Positions 8,818 through 18,480 of a stretch of 64,000 bases of DNA are shown here, piece after piece. A program made the translations under genes and the position numbers. The notes beneath the pieces were generated by a model. The model saw only the letters and a list, made by a program, of their open reading frames with translations, searched no databases and was not told the DNA's origin. This DNA is from Ignavibacteriales bacterium. Lineage in GTDB: Bacteria > Bacteroidota > Ignavibacteria > Tepidaquicellales > Tepidaquicellaceae. The stretch lies in the NCBI GenBank assembly GCA_020635255.1, contig JACKAC010000001.1, forward strand, positions 1,341,501-1,405,500. Reading direction: 5' to 3'. Position 1 is the first letter of the stretch. Each line of letters opens with the position of its first letter.

Positions 8818-11800
8818 ATGTACAATTTCAACCATAAGAAAAGGTCTGCCGGTATGGGAGTACTCGCAAGTCTTTTCGTAATGTTTGTTATGGCAATCAT
8901 GACGCTTAACGGCTGTAACAAAGAAGAATCATCGGATAATACAAATACCGATGAATCAACTAAAGCAATTTTTGCTCAGGTACCCTCCGAAAAATCTCAC
9001 ATAGATTTTAATAACAAAGTTACCGAGACACCTGATCTGAATTATTTTTCATATCAGTACATCTATAACGGCGGCGGAGTTGCCGTCGGGGATATCAATA
9101 ATGACGGTTTGCCAGATCTTTATTTCACTGCAAATCAACTTTCAAACAAGCTATATCTAAATAAAGGTAATCTTGAATTCGAGGATATCACGGATAAAGC
9201 TGGTGTAGCAGCCCGTGACGGCTGGAAAACAGGTGTATCAATGGTAGATATCAATAATGACGGTAACCTGGATATTTACGTTTCAAGATCAGGTAATAAT
9301 CCGGATCCGGACTTGAGAAGAAACCTTCTTTATGTAAATAATGGGGACAATACATTTACCGAAAAAGCCCGCGATTATGGTATAGATGATCCCGGATATT
9401 CTACACAATCATATTTTGCCGATTTCGATAAGGATGGCGATCTCGATATGTATCTTGTCAGTCATAGGGTAGACTTTCAAAACAATGATCTGCTTTATGA
9501 CAGATCAACGCTTCAGCCAACCGAATTCGATTCCGATAAACTTTATAAGAATAACGGAAGCGCATTCACGGACATTTCCAAAGAAGCAGGAATTTCAAAC
9601 AAGGCATGGGGACTCAGCGCTTCTATTGGTGATTTTAATAATGACGGCTGGGAAGATATTTATGTTGCAAATGACTTCCTGGAGCCCGATATGCTCTATA
9701 TAAACCAGGGTGACGGAACTTTTAAAGAAGAGATCGGCGAACATATTAGCCACATCTCTTTTTATGGAATGGGGAGCGATTTTGCCGATATAAATAATGA
9801 CGGCTTTGCCGACCTTTATGTTCTGGACATGGTTGCTCCGCAACACGAAAGGTCGAAAAGAACAATGGCATCGATGAACCCGCCAAAGTTCTGGAAAATG
9901 GTAGACAACGGTTATAATTATCAGTATATGAGCAATACGCTCCAGCTTAATAACGGCAACGGTAATTTCAGTGAAATAAATCAGATCGCCGGAGTTGGTA
10001 AGACCGATTGGAGCTGGGCGCCTTTGTTTGCAGATTTTGACAACGATGGTATGAAAGATCTATTCGTAACAAACGGTATAACAAAAGACGTTACTGACAA
10101 TGACTTTAAGATCAGCCTTCAAAAGAAGAAAGCAGCAGGTGAGAAGGTAACTTTTGAAGAAGTTATGGGAATGATGCCCGGTACCAAAGTTGCTAATTAC
10201 ATATACAGGAATACAGGCAATTTTAAATTCAAATCCATGGACGAGCCATGGAAAATGGATCAAAAGGTAAATTCAAACGGAGCTGCATACGCAGACCTGG
10301 ATAATGACGGTGACCTTGAAATAGTAATTAACAATCTCGATGACGTTGCATCAATTTATGAAAACCTTGCTACGAAGGAACTGGATAATAATTACCTTCA
10401 GGTAAAATTCAAAGGACCTGAGACAAATCCAAACGGTTACGGCGCGAAAGTATATCTAATCAATGATGACGGCGCAATTCAATACCAGGAGCTATACCCG
10501 TCAAGAGGTTATCTATCCTCCGTAGAAAGCATCCTGCACTTTGGTGTAGGCAAAGCTGATGAGATAAAGAAACTGGTGATACAATGGCCGGACGGCAAAC
10601 AACAGACTAAAGAAAACGTGAGTACGAATCAGGTTTTAGAAGCAAACTATTCAGATGCAAATGAAACAGCAACACCTGTAAATAAAATAGATCCTAAATA
10701 CTTCCAGGAAGCTGAAAATGACCTGGGAATAGATTTTAAACACACGGATGTAGCATACGATGATTTTGTAAAAGAAAGCCTTATTCCTCATAAGCAATCT
10801 CAAAACGGTCCATTCATCTCAGTTGGAGATGTAAACGGAGACGGTATGGAAGATTTTTACATTGGCGGAGCGGCTGGTCAAAGCGGTGAGCTTTATATTC
10901 AGACCGGCGAAGGTAAATTCGCTAAGGCAGAAAGTCAGCCCTGGGAAGCCGATAAGGCATCAGAAGATATGGGTTCAGTATTCTTCGATGCAGACGGCGA
11001 CGGTGACATGGACCTATACGTTTCCAGCGGAAGCAACGAATTCCCGGAAGGTTCTCCACTATTAGCGCACAGGCTGTATATCAATGACGGAAAAGGAGCA
11101 TTTACAAAATCATCCGGCGCAATCCCTTCTATCACTACGAGTGGTATGGCAGTTACAGTAGGGGATTATGACGGCGACGGCGACATGGACCTATTTGTTG
11201 GGGGAAGAGTTACTCCTGCTAAGTATCCATATTCACCGCGAAGCTATCTGCTTAAAAACGACGGCGGTAAATTCACCGATGTAACCGAGACAGATGCACC
11301 AGGTCTTGTTACTCCCGGCATGATAACCGATGCAGAGTTCACAGATTTTGATAAAGACGGTGATATGGATCTTGCGTTTGTAGGTGAATGGATGCCGATA
11401 TGTCTATTCCAAAATGACGGAGGCAAGTTCAAAGACGTCTCAAAAGAGAAGGGACTGGACGATCATTCCAGCGGATGGTGGTATAGTGTTACCCCGGCAG
11501 ACCTGGATGGTGACGGTGATATGGACTTTATCTGTGGAAATCTAGGCGCAAATAATAAATTTCACCCATCAGGAGAAAAACCGCTCCAGGTATATAGTAC
11601 TGACTTCGATGATAACGGAACAAACGACATAGTACTTGCAAAATTCAGTAATGATAAAAAATGCCTTCCTGTAAGGGGAAGAGAATGTTCATCGGGACAA
11701 ATGCCATTCATACTGGATAAATTCCCAACATATCAGAGCTTCGCTGAAGCATCTCTTCAAAATATTTATACCGAAGATAAGCTAAACAGGGCTCTAAAGC

Positions 11801-12183
11801 TCGAAGCAAAGGATTTCGAAAGCTGTGTAATAATCAATAACAATGGGAAGTATGAAATGTCTATACTTCCGATCGAAGCACAGTTCTCACCGATCGCAGG
11901 CGCGATAGTGATAGACGTAAATAAGGACGGCAATATGGATATAGTAGCGGCAGGAAATAACTTCGGCGCTGAAGTCGAGACGATCAGGTATGACGCAGGC
12001 AGGGGAACAGTACTTCTCGGGGACGGTAAAGGCGGATTTAAGCCCGTTAATCTTCTAGAATCGGGATTCTTCGCTCCCGGAGACGTGAAAGACATTAAAC
12101 TGATACATGTAGGAGCAGATAAGAAGCCTGTAATACTGGTAGCTAATAACAATGCTCAAATGCAGGCATTCTCGCTTAAATAA
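8818..12183 (+). CDS. FG-GAP/VCBS repeat lipoprotein with ASPIC/UnbV domain
   Basis: This is an 1121-residue exported lipoprotein with lipobox LNGC (Cys33). It carries many FG-GAP/VCBS beta-propeller repeats built on calcium-binding-like D-x-[ND]-x-D-G loops, for example DINNDGLPDLYF, DFDKDGDLDMYL and DFDNDGMKDLF. An ASPIC/UnbV segment (LVIQWPDGKQQ, about 585-600) follows a first propeller, and a second propeller occupies the C-terminal half. Such proteins are common at the surface of Bacteroidota and are thought to be adhesive or glycan-related. The upstream AGGGGTGA may act as ribosome binding site. The specific ligand is unknown. Confidence 0.88.
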   Translation: MYNFNHKKRSAGMGVLASLFVMFVMAIMTLNGCNKEESSDNTNTDESTKAIFAQVPSEKSHIDFNNKVTETPDLNYFSYQYIYNGGGVAVGDINNDGLPDLYFTANQLSNKLYLNKGNLEFEDITDKAGVAARDGWKTGVSMVDINNDGNLDIYVSRSGNNPDPDLRRNLLYVNNGDNTFTEKARDYGIDDPGYSTQSYFADFDKDGDLDMYLVSHRVDFQNNDLLYDRSTLQPTEFDSDKLYKNNGSAFTDISKEAGISNKAWGLSASIGDFNNDGWEDIYVANDFLEPDMLYINQGDGTFKEEIGEHISHISFYGMGSDFADINNDGFADLYVLDMVAPQHERSKRTMASMNPPKFWKMVDNGYNYQYMSNTLQLNNGNGNFSEINQIAGVGKTDWSWAPLFADFDNDGMKDLFVTNGITKDVTDNDFKISLQKKKAAGEKVTFEEVMGMMPGTKVANYIYRNTGNFKFKSMDEPWKMDQKVNSNGAAYADLDNDGDLEIVINNLDDVASIYENLATKELDNNYLQVKFKGPETNPNGYGAKVYLINDDGAIQYQELYPSRGYLSSVESILHFGVGKADEIKKLVIQWPDGKQQTKENVSTNQVLEANYSDANETATPVNKIDPKYFQEAENDLGIDFKHTDVAYDDFVKESLIPHKQSQNGPFISVGDVNGDGMEDFYIGGAAGQSGELYIQTGEGKFAKAESQPWEADKASEDMGSVFFDADGDGDMDLYVSSGSNEFPEGSPLLAHRLYINDGKGAFTKSSGAIPSITTSGMAVTVGDYDGDGDMDLFVGGRVTPAKYPYSPRSYLLKNDGGKFTDVTETDAPGLVTPGMITDAEFTDFDKDGDMDLAFVGEWMPICLFQNDGGKFKDVSKEKGLDDHSSGWWYSVTPADLDGDGDMDFICGNLGANNKFHPSGEKPLQVYSTDFDDNGTNDIVLAKFSNDKKCLPVRGRECSSGQMPFILDKFPTYQSFAEASLQNIYTEDKLNRALKLEAKDFESCVIINNNGKYEMSILPIEAQFSPIAGAIVIDVNKDGNMDIVAAGNNFGAEVETIRYDAGRGTVLLGDGKGGFKPVNLLESGFFAPGDVKDIKLIHVGADKKPVILVANNNAQMQAFSLK

Positions 12184-12203
12184 GATCAATAAGTATATAA
12201 AAC

Positions 12204-12240
12204 AAAAAACCCCGCTGATTTGCTCGGCGGGGTTTTTTAT
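12204..12240. terminator. Bidirectional rho-independent terminator
   Basis: A 9-bp stem pairs 12210-12218 (CCCCGCTGA) with 12224-12232 (TCGGCGGGG). It is flanked by A6 on the left and T6 on the right, so it can end both the plus-strand FG-GAP gene and the minus-strand 302-residue gene. Confidence 0.9.
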
Positions 12241-12259
12241 TAGGGTAAAACCGTTAGTT

Positions 12260-13168
12260 TCATTTAGCAAGTATCATCTTCAATACTTCCGTCTCGCTCG
12301 AAGTCTTTATTCTGTAGAAGTAAATGCCACTCGGTAAACCATCTGCTTCAAATTCGACAGAATGTGTACCAGCAGAAAGACTTTCGTCAAGCAGAACTTT
12401 TACCTCTCTGCCCAGCCTGTCATAGACTGTAACATTGGTATAGCTAGCTTCCGGTAATGTAAATGATATTGTAGTATTGGGATTAAAAGGATTCGGGTAG
12501 TTTTTTGCTTTAAAGTAAGATTCACCCGTTTTCTTTTTAGTGTTATTACCAGTAATGAGATTTTCTTTGTTCTCGATTTCCGAGACCAAAGCAATACCTG
12601 TCTCAAGCTTCGATTCCTTATAATTCTTGCCTGTTTCATAATCCAGCCTGATACCAAAAGCATCGTCTTCGGTTATTGCCAGATCAACAGGAGTACTCGA
12701 AACGATCTTAAAATTCTCTTCGTCGAGTTTTATCTTTACTTCCTTCCATCCGTCGAAGTTTAAGGAAATCGGCTTAGCGACAAGCAGTACGTCCTTTTCT
12801 TCATCGTAGCTGTTATCATTATTGACATCGTATATTATACCTATCTTTACGTTACAGTCATTTGAAACACCCTGCAACATAACATTGAGGAAATTTCCCG
12901 CGGTAAAGTGGAATTTTTGATATTTAGCTATTTTGCCGACGTAAGTGCCGGGCTTCACTGCTTCGGTTGTGTATAATTCGCCAAATCCATTTTCTCTATT
13001 ATCCTCATCGTGCGAGTATTTCATCTCTATCATTCCGCCCCATACCCAGTTAGGCATAGCTTTGAGGGAAAAATCATCATAGACCTTTGATTGAGAAAAT
13101 GAAAAACGGGGAAGCGCAAAGAATGTAATTACCAGTAGTAAAACAGTAATCGTTTTTCTTGTGTGCAT
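12260..13168 (-). CDS. Secreted protein of unknown function with T9SS sorting domain
   Basis: The 302-residue protein has a signal peptide (hydrophobic 8-20, cleavage near FSFSQ). The middle part is a beta-rich domain of about 190 residues that I do not recognise; it contains an acidic stretch (DVNNDNSYDEEKD) that looks like a calcium loop. The C-terminal 80 residues, from NYPNPFNPNTTISF to MILAK, are the type A T9SS sorting domain, so the protein is probably secreted or attached to the surface. It is upstream of and codirectional with no obvious partner, and it shares the bidirectional terminator with the FG-GAP gene. Confidence 0.8.
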   Translation of the reverse strand: MHTRKTITVLLLVITFFALPRFSFSQSKVYDDFSLKAMPNWVWGGMIEMKYSHDEDNRENGFGELYTTEAVKPGTYVGKIAKYQKFHFTAGNFLNVMLQGVSNDCNVKIGIIYDVNNDNSYDEEKDVLLVAKPISLNFDGWKEVKIKLDEENFKIVSSTPVDLAITEDDAFGIRLDYETGKNYKESKLETGIALVSEIENKENLITGNNTKKKTGESYFKAKNYPNPFNPNTTISFTLPEASYTNVTVYDRLGREVKVLLDESLSAGTHSVEFEADGLPSGIYFYRIKTSSETEVLKMILAK

Positions 13169-13218
13169 AGTTTTAAAATGTCTGAATTAAATTTGATCTA
13201 AGTCTAAAAAAGAAAGAA

Positions 13219-13620
13219 TTACTTGATTAGAGTCATTCTTTTTACTGTAGTAAATCCGTTTACCTGGAGTTTATAGAGATATATTCCGGTAGTTAATTGG
13301 TTACCGTTGAATATAACGCTGTAAGTTCCTGGTTCCTGGTTTTCATTGACGAGTACGCCAACGACTTGTCCGACTAAGTTATAGACCTTCAAAGAGACGA
13401 AGCCTTCATTGTTGATCTTGTAACTTATTTTTGTGACCGGATTAAATGGATTCGGGTAATTTTGATAAAGTTTATAATCATCAACATTACCTGCTGAATT
13501 GCCTGAACCAAATCCATCTAATTGTGAACTGGGGATTTCATTTTCACCGGCATTTGCTCTAATGCCGATCAAAATAAAACCCGCAATTAATATTATATGT
13601 AAAAGGTACTTTTTTATCAT
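13219..13620 (-). CDS. Minimal T9SS-tagged protein (signal peptide plus sorting domain)
   Basis: In this 133-residue protein a signal peptide (residues 1-24, ending near RANA) is followed by only about 30 Gly/Ser/Asn-rich residues and then a complete T9SS C-terminal domain (NYPNPFNPVTKISY to MTLIK). There is no room for a folded cargo domain. It lies between two larger T9SS-tagged genes on the same strand. It may be a remnant of a larger cargo gene, a decoy or regulator of the secretion system, or a very small surface protein. It has an intact frame and its own signal peptide. Confidence 0.75.
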   Translation of the reverse strand: MIKKYLLHIILIAGFILIGIRANAGENEIPSSQLDGFGSGNSAGNVDDYKLYQNYPNPFNPVTKISYKINNEGFVSLKVYNLVGQVVGVLVNENQEPGTYSVIFNGNQLTTGIYLYKLQVNGFTTVKRMTLIK

Positions 13621-13760
13621 CAGATAGTAATTTTGTTAAAGTTATCTATAATAACCTTAAAAATCAATAAAAAATTTCTTGACTGCACCTGTCATTACTG
13701 AGTAAATTCCTGTTTTTATTTATACGAGCATAATGGGTAAAAGTTCATTCTGTGGGGATA

Positions 13761-13800
13761 AAAAAGCGCCAAAATATGGTTGTTTTGACGCTTTTTGTAT
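13761..13800 (-). terminator. Terminator after the metalloprotease gene
   Basis: A 14-bp stem with one mismatch pairs 13761-13774 with 13783-13796 (GCGCCAAAA against TTTTGACGC), flanked by A/T tails on both sides. It lies 17 bases beyond the metalloprotease stop, so minus-strand use is the natural reading, although it would also work on the other strand. Confidence 0.75.
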
Positions 13801-13817
13801 ATAAAATTATTAAATGC

Positions 13818-16037
13818 TTATTTTATGAGCATCATTCTTCTAGTTTCCACATAGCTACCGGAGGAATAATCAGCTGTAAGCCTGTAGAAATATACTCCGC
13901 TGGCAAGCCCTGAGCCCTTAAAATCAGCCGAATAAGTGCCTGCATTCAGTCTGCCGTTTACAAGGGCGGCGACCTTTCTGCCAAGGTAATCGTAGACAAC
14001 GAGCTTTACATTAGCGTCCTTAGCCAGCGCGAAATCGATCCTGGTCTGGGGATTGAACGGGTTAGGGTAGTTATTAAACAGCTTAAACTCGCCGGGTATC
14101 TCCTGGCCGATGTTATTAATGCCGACGCTATTATCCGCTATTGTGATAATGAATATATTCGATGCGAGAGAATCGTAAGCGTTGTATGCCCAGCTTCTCC
14201 AAACACATTGCACTGAATCGTTAGTAAATCCAATTACTGTCCTGCCCAATGAATCAAGGAAGCCTTTTGTGACGGTTAGTGATGTATCGTTTCCGCTGTT
14301 ATTAGATGGGAAGAAGTACTCGGTCGTACCACCGATCTTTTTGAAGCTCCATTTATATGTAATGGATGGGTGATAGCCGGCTTTTCGCCACACAAAATCT
14401 ACCTTTGATGTATCGCCCTGGCTGGTAAATATCTTTGACCAGTGAGAAGGGGATACCAATGATATTCCAATCAGCGTAAGGTTTTCATTAATCGTGAATA
14501 CCGCGTCAGAGGTGTCACCTTGAGATGCATTAGCTGAATTAAGTATCCTTATCTTTGCTTGCTGAGTCGTATCCATGTTGGGAATATTCCAGATATACTC
14601 ATTCTGGCTGGCAGGGATATTGCTCGCAATAGTCGACCATGAACCACCATTGTTTGTCGTAAGCTCAATATCAACATTTCCTGTAAATCCGCTTCCCCAG
14701 ATTATATTTGTAGTTGTATATGTTTTGAATGATTCGCCTCCATTTGGAAAAGCTACAACAACCTGCTGGGAAAGACTATTCATACAAGGCGCATTTTCCG
14801 CATATGTTCTTATCAGATTTCTCGGAAGTGTTCCAAAGTTCAGCACCTTTCCAGCAGAAAGATGACAATAGCTCATAATTGTTCCTATTATCGGATGAGT
14901 AGGACCACTGTAGCATCCTCCCTCTACCTGGTAGCAGGTATCAATCGGACCACCGGGCCAACTACAGCTGTGTGTGTGAGGTGAACCAAAGTTATGTCCC
15001 ATTTCGTGAGATACAACGTCGACATCCCATGAATATGTCGGCACCTGATTAAATCCACCGTTAGTATTACTAAATGCATATCCATAGCCATTGGATGTAC
15101 TAGCACACAGAACATTAACCCATGCAATTCCGCCAAGTCCTCCTGCGCGTGTGCTAATCAGGTGGGCAATTGTTCTTTGATCGCTCTGATGGTTACTATT
15201 CCAATATGAACGAAACTGGTTAAGTATATCATTCGAACCTGATCCTGTATACGGATCAGCAGTCGTCCATACATTTACATAATTAATATTCAGCTTGATG
15301 TTCATTTCTCGTAAGTATAGAACCGATGACGTTGCGAATAGGGAAAGAGCATATGCTGTAGCATTATTTACCGATCCAAACCTGTTATGGGTAGCAAAGT
15401 CGAGATCCAATGCAATATTAGCCTGTCTAATCTCGGTTGTCATATTATCCATATCAGTATCCAGATTAGACATCATTCTTCGCATTTCATCCGTGATCTC
15501 ATCACTGGTTGCACAACTAAAATTATTCTGCATCTTTAATTTACTTTCGCGGAACAATAGATAATCATTCTGGCCCATATTTTCCATTCTTCCGATTACA
15601 TAACGCTCTACATCAGTCACCATAACGCCGTTCACGCCATTCAGAGAAAAATTAAGACTGATGAAGCTATTATCCAGCCCGTTAACTTTTCCCATATATG
15701 AAACAACAATGTTACGTAATGAAAACTCATCTATACCCGTGGAGGAAGTTGTTGTTCCTTTAGCATCAGGTGTTAGTATCTCAAATCTTTCTAATTGAAT
15801 ATTTGCACGCGTACCGTTTTCTACAGGAATACTGAGATTCAGCTTGTATGGCTTTGATGTAAAGATTTCATCAAAGACCTCCTTATTCAGCTTTAATAGC
15901 TGAGCATTATCCACACTTGAACGAACAGCCCGGTAATCATAGGACTGCGTGGTGAACAGATCATAGCTTAACGTTTGCGCGCCAGCCATGATGCTAATGC
16001 AGAATAACGAAATTACAAGAAGTATACTTTTTAACAT
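13818..16037 (-). CDS. Secreted M12-like zinc metalloprotease with T9SS sorting domain
   Basis: I start at the ATG at 16037, which gives a clean signal peptide (MLKSILLVISLFCISIMAGA). An open frame runs on to 16142, but that stretch holds the terminator of the upstream gene. The 739-residue protein has the extended zinc motif HEMGHNFGSPH (His344, Glu345, His348, His354) of reprolysin/adamalysin-type metzincins, then a beta-sandwich region and a type A T9SS sorting domain (NYPNPFNPQTRIDF to MMLIK). It should act outside the cell on proteins. The exact substrate is unknown. Confidence 0.9.
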   Translation of the reverse strand: MLKSILLVISLFCISIMAGAQTLSYDLFTTQSYDYRAVRSSVDNAQLLKLNKEVFDEIFTSKPYKLNLSIPVENGTRANIQLERFEILTPDAKGTTTSSTGIDEFSLRNIVVSYMGKVNGLDNSFISLNFSLNGVNGVMVTDVERYVIGRMENMGQNDYLLFRESKLKMQNNFSCATSDEITDEMRRMMSNLDTDMDNMTTEIRQANIALDLDFATHNRFGSVNNATAYALSLFATSSVLYLREMNIKLNINYVNVWTTADPYTGSGSNDILNQFRSYWNSNHQSDQRTIAHLISTRAGGLGGIAWVNVLCASTSNGYGYAFSNTNGGFNQVPTYSWDVDVVSHEMGHNFGSPHTHSCSWPGGPIDTCYQVEGGCYSGPTHPIIGTIMSYCHLSAGKVLNFGTLPRNLIRTYAENAPCMNSLSQQVVVAFPNGGESFKTYTTTNIIWGSGFTGNVDIELTTNNGGSWSTIASNIPASQNEYIWNIPNMDTTQQAKIRILNSANASQGDTSDAVFTINENLTLIGISLVSPSHWSKIFTSQGDTSKVDFVWRKAGYHPSITYKWSFKKIGGTTEYFFPSNNSGNDTSLTVTKGFLDSLGRTVIGFTNDSVQCVWRSWAYNAYDSLASNIFIITIADNSVGINNIGQEIPGEFKLFNNYPNPFNPQTRIDFALAKDANVKLVVYDYLGRKVAALVNGRLNAGTYSADFKGSGLASGVYFYRLTADYSSGSYVETRRMMLIK

Positions 16038-16105
16038 AAATATTATTTTCCTTTGTTTTAAACGCTTTTGAGTGAAAATTAAGAAATTTAAAATTCTGCC
16101 CGGAT

Positions 16106-16148
16106 ATAAAAAAGGGCTGTACCTATATACTGCCTGGCACAACCCTTT
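16106..16148 (-). terminator. Rho-independent terminator after htrA
   Basis: On the minus strand AAAGGG-(T)-TGT (16148-16139) pairs with ACA-(G)-CCCTTT (16120-16111) and is followed by a run of six Ts. It lies 20 bases past the htrA stop and upstream of the metalloprotease start, which supports starting that gene at 16037. Confidence 0.7.
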
Positions 16149-16168
16149 AAAAATAAGATATATAAAAT

Positions 16169-17686
16169 TTATTGTACTTCCAAAGCTATTAATCTTACAT
16201 CCTTAGCAGGGGAGACGACTCTGAGCATTACCACGTCACCCTTGTTCTTATCACTGATCACACTTGCCAGATCCTCAACACTGCTTATCTTACTCTTATC
16301 GGCTTCAGTAATAACCAATCCTTCTCTGAGACCTCTATTAAATGCTTCTGTATAAGTTCCTACAGATGTAACATAGATCCCATTGCTTACGCCATACTTG
16401 CTAAGCATAGAGCCTGTCATATCGGATACCTTTAAACCTAATCCTTCAAATGCTTTAGAATTAAGATTAGGAGTGCTTTCATTTGATTCAGGCGCGTTAT
16501 TAGAAACCGGCTGATTAGGCTGAATAGCTTCCTTTAATGTTACCTTTGTATCAAATGTATCTCCATTCCTGAATACGGTTAAATCAACTACATCACCAGG
16601 ATCTTTTGCACCTATGACGGTTTGCAGTTGATTAGAAGCATTCACTTCCTGACCGTCAACTTTTAGTATAATGTCGCCAATCTTTAATCCAGCTTCTTCT
16701 CCTCCGCTTCCGGGTTGAACTCCCTGGATAAGAACACCTTTAGCTTCATTAAGACCTAAACCTTTAGCTTCCTTAATATCTACATCTTTTATCGATACTC
16801 CTATGTAGCCTCTTGCAACTTTACCTTTTTCGATAAGTTCTTGCGCTACTTCTTTTGCAATATTTATAGGAATGGCAAAACCATAACCCTGATAAAATCC
16901 GGTATTGGTTTTGATCGCAGCATTAATACCAATCACATAACCATTCATATCAACGAGTGCACCACCGCTATTGCCAGGATTTATTACTGCATCAGTCTGG
17001 ATGAAGTTATTTATGGAATAGCTGTCGCCCATACGGATATTTCTTCCAATCGCTGATACGATACCCGACGTAACTGTATTATTAAGTCCGAGTGGATTAC
17101 CGATAGCAAGTACCCATTCACCAACTTTTACTTCGTCGGAATTACCGACTGACGCAACCGGTAAATTGTCTGCATCGATTTTTATTACTGCGATATCCGT
17201 ATTAGGATCAGTCCCTATCAACCTTGCATGGAATTCTCTCTTATCAGTCAAGACAACCTTAATACCATCATCCGATGCTTTTGTAACAACATGGTTGTTT
17301 GTCATGATGTAGCCATCACTGCTTATTATAACTCCTGAGCCCGAACCCTGGCTTGGCATGTCGTCCATATTATCAGGTCCAAAGAAGAAATCGAGATCGT
17401 TTTGCTTCTCGTTATCGTTATTCTCTTTACCTTTTGTTGTTACTTCAATATATACAGTTGCAGGTGTTACCTTTTCGGACACCTCGATAAAGGCATCATT
17501 TAAGTCCCTTATCGTTGGATTTTCATTTGCTATTGGGGGAGTAGTTTTAAAGTCGAGCTTTGAATCCGCTACCAGCAGACTGCCCTTATTAAAACTTGCA
17601 ATAAGCACCGCCCCAAAAGTAAGCGCTACAATAAGCACTAGCGCCGTGCTCAATACTAATTTCTTTGAGATTTCTTTTTTTGACAT
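16169..17686 (-). CDS. htrA: HtrA/DegP-type periplasmic serine protease with two PDZ domains
   Basis: This 505-residue protein has an N-terminal signal anchor (residues 8-32). Its trypsin-like domain carries the triad His132 (NNHVV), Asp164 (TDIAVIKI) and Ser240 (GNSGGALVD). A first PDZ domain follows (about 280-380, GYIGVSI...GGEEAGLKIGDIILKVDGQ), then a linker and a second, more divergent PDZ. It is a periplasmic quality-control protease/chaperone. It is the last gene of a pfkB-recO-htrA run and has its own terminator. Confidence 0.95.
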   Translation of the reverse strand: MSKKEISKKLVLSTALVLIVALTFGAVLIASFNKGSLLVADSKLDFKTTPPIANENPTIRDLNDAFIEVSEKVTPATVYIEVTTKGKENNDNEKQNDLDFFFGPDNMDDMPSQGSGSGVIISSDGYIMTNNHVVTKASDDGIKVVLTDKREFHARLIGTDPNTDIAVIKIDADNLPVASVGNSDEVKVGEWVLAIGNPLGLNNTVTSGIVSAIGRNIRMGDSYSINNFIQTDAVINPGNSGGALVDMNGYVIGINAAIKTNTGFYQGYGFAIPINIAKEVAQELIEKGKVARGYIGVSIKDVDIKEAKGLGLNEAKGVLIQGVQPGSGGEEAGLKIGDIILKVDGQEVNASNQLQTVIGAKDPGDVVDLTVFRNGDTFDTKVTLKEAIQPNQPVSNNAPESNESTPNLNSKAFEGLGLKVSDMTGSMLSKYGVSNGIYVTSVGTYTEAFNRGLREGLVITEADKSKISSVEDLASVISDKNKGDVVMLRVVSPAKDVRLIALEVQ

Positions 17687-17733
17687 AATATTTTATCTCC
17701 CTTTAAAAAGATTATTTGTGTCGGAAAATGGTA

Positions 17734-18447
17734 TCAACTTTTCAATTCATGTAAAATATTTTTTGTTTTTAAATAACCGAATTTTTCCAAATGACTCGAT
17801 AGGTAATGATCAAACTTATTTCCAATTTTTTCAGTGTCTCTGTCATCCAAAACCATATTTCCCGTAAAGTCGAGATCCCTTTCAAATAATGAATTAACAA
17901 TAGGGTACTCTTTTCTACTTAGCTTTAATGCATTTAACGAATTAAAAGTTTCCGCTGCGCCACGCCCGGGAAGGGGATTATCATCAACCAATTCGGGCTT
18001 AATTCCCATATGTTTTGTAAGATTTGCCTGAAAATATAACAAATAATTACCCTTATTTCGTTCACATTCGTTTAACCTAAATAAACAGGTACTTAGAAGA
18101 TCAAATATATCTTCATTATTGTCATAATCGTGAGTAGCATGATTTACAAGCTCAATAATCCTGAATGCTGAAGAGAGTTTATCCAGGTCAGACTTTATCT
18201 TTGAGAACGAATTTATACATTCGCCTTTGCTGATGAATTGTAAATCGCTGGTGTCTTTCTTGTTAAATATTATACTTACATGATTTATATTGTCAAAGAC
18301 ACCACTACTCCTAGATTTGACGCTTCTGGCGCTTTTTACCAGCGCGTTAAACTTACCGAAATCCCTCGTATAAAGCGTTATGATCTTACTTGCTTCACCA
18401 TATCTGAAGCCTTTAGTAACTATTGCTTCCGATTTTACTATACTCAT
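17734..18447 (-). CDS. recO: DNA repair protein RecO
   Basis: The 237-residue protein begins with the OB-fold typical of RecO (SEAIVTKGFRYGEASKIITLYTRDFGKFNALVKSARS). A helical C-terminal part follows, ending in LEKFGYLKTKNILHELKS. RecO anneals SSB-coated single strands and, with RecR, loads RecA during gap repair. The four-cysteine zinc motif seen in some RecO proteins is absent. The gene lies 33 bp after pfkB and 47 bp before htrA on the same strand. Confidence 0.88.
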   Translation of the reverse strand: MSIVKSEAIVTKGFRYGEASKIITLYTRDFGKFNALVKSARSVKSRSSGVFDNINHVSIIFNKKDTSDLQFISKGECINSFSKIKSDLDKLSSAFRIIELVNHATHDYDNNEDIFDLLSTCLFRLNECERNKGNYLLYFQANLTKHMGIKPELVDDNPLPGRGAAETFNSLNALKLSRKEYPIVNSLFERDLDFTGNMVLDDRDTEKIGNKFDHYLSSHLEKFGYLKTKNILHELKS

Positions 18448-18480
18448 ACGAACTTATTATTTTCCTTGTTGCAGAGCAAA

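Noticed and set aside
16038..16142. N-terminal extension of the metalloprotease gene
   Set aside because: The stretch holds the htrA terminator and would place the signal peptide internally; the start at 16037 fits better.
17358..17867. 169-codon plus-strand frame over htrA and recO
   Set aside because: It crosses two well-supported genes in antisense and shows no recognisable domain.
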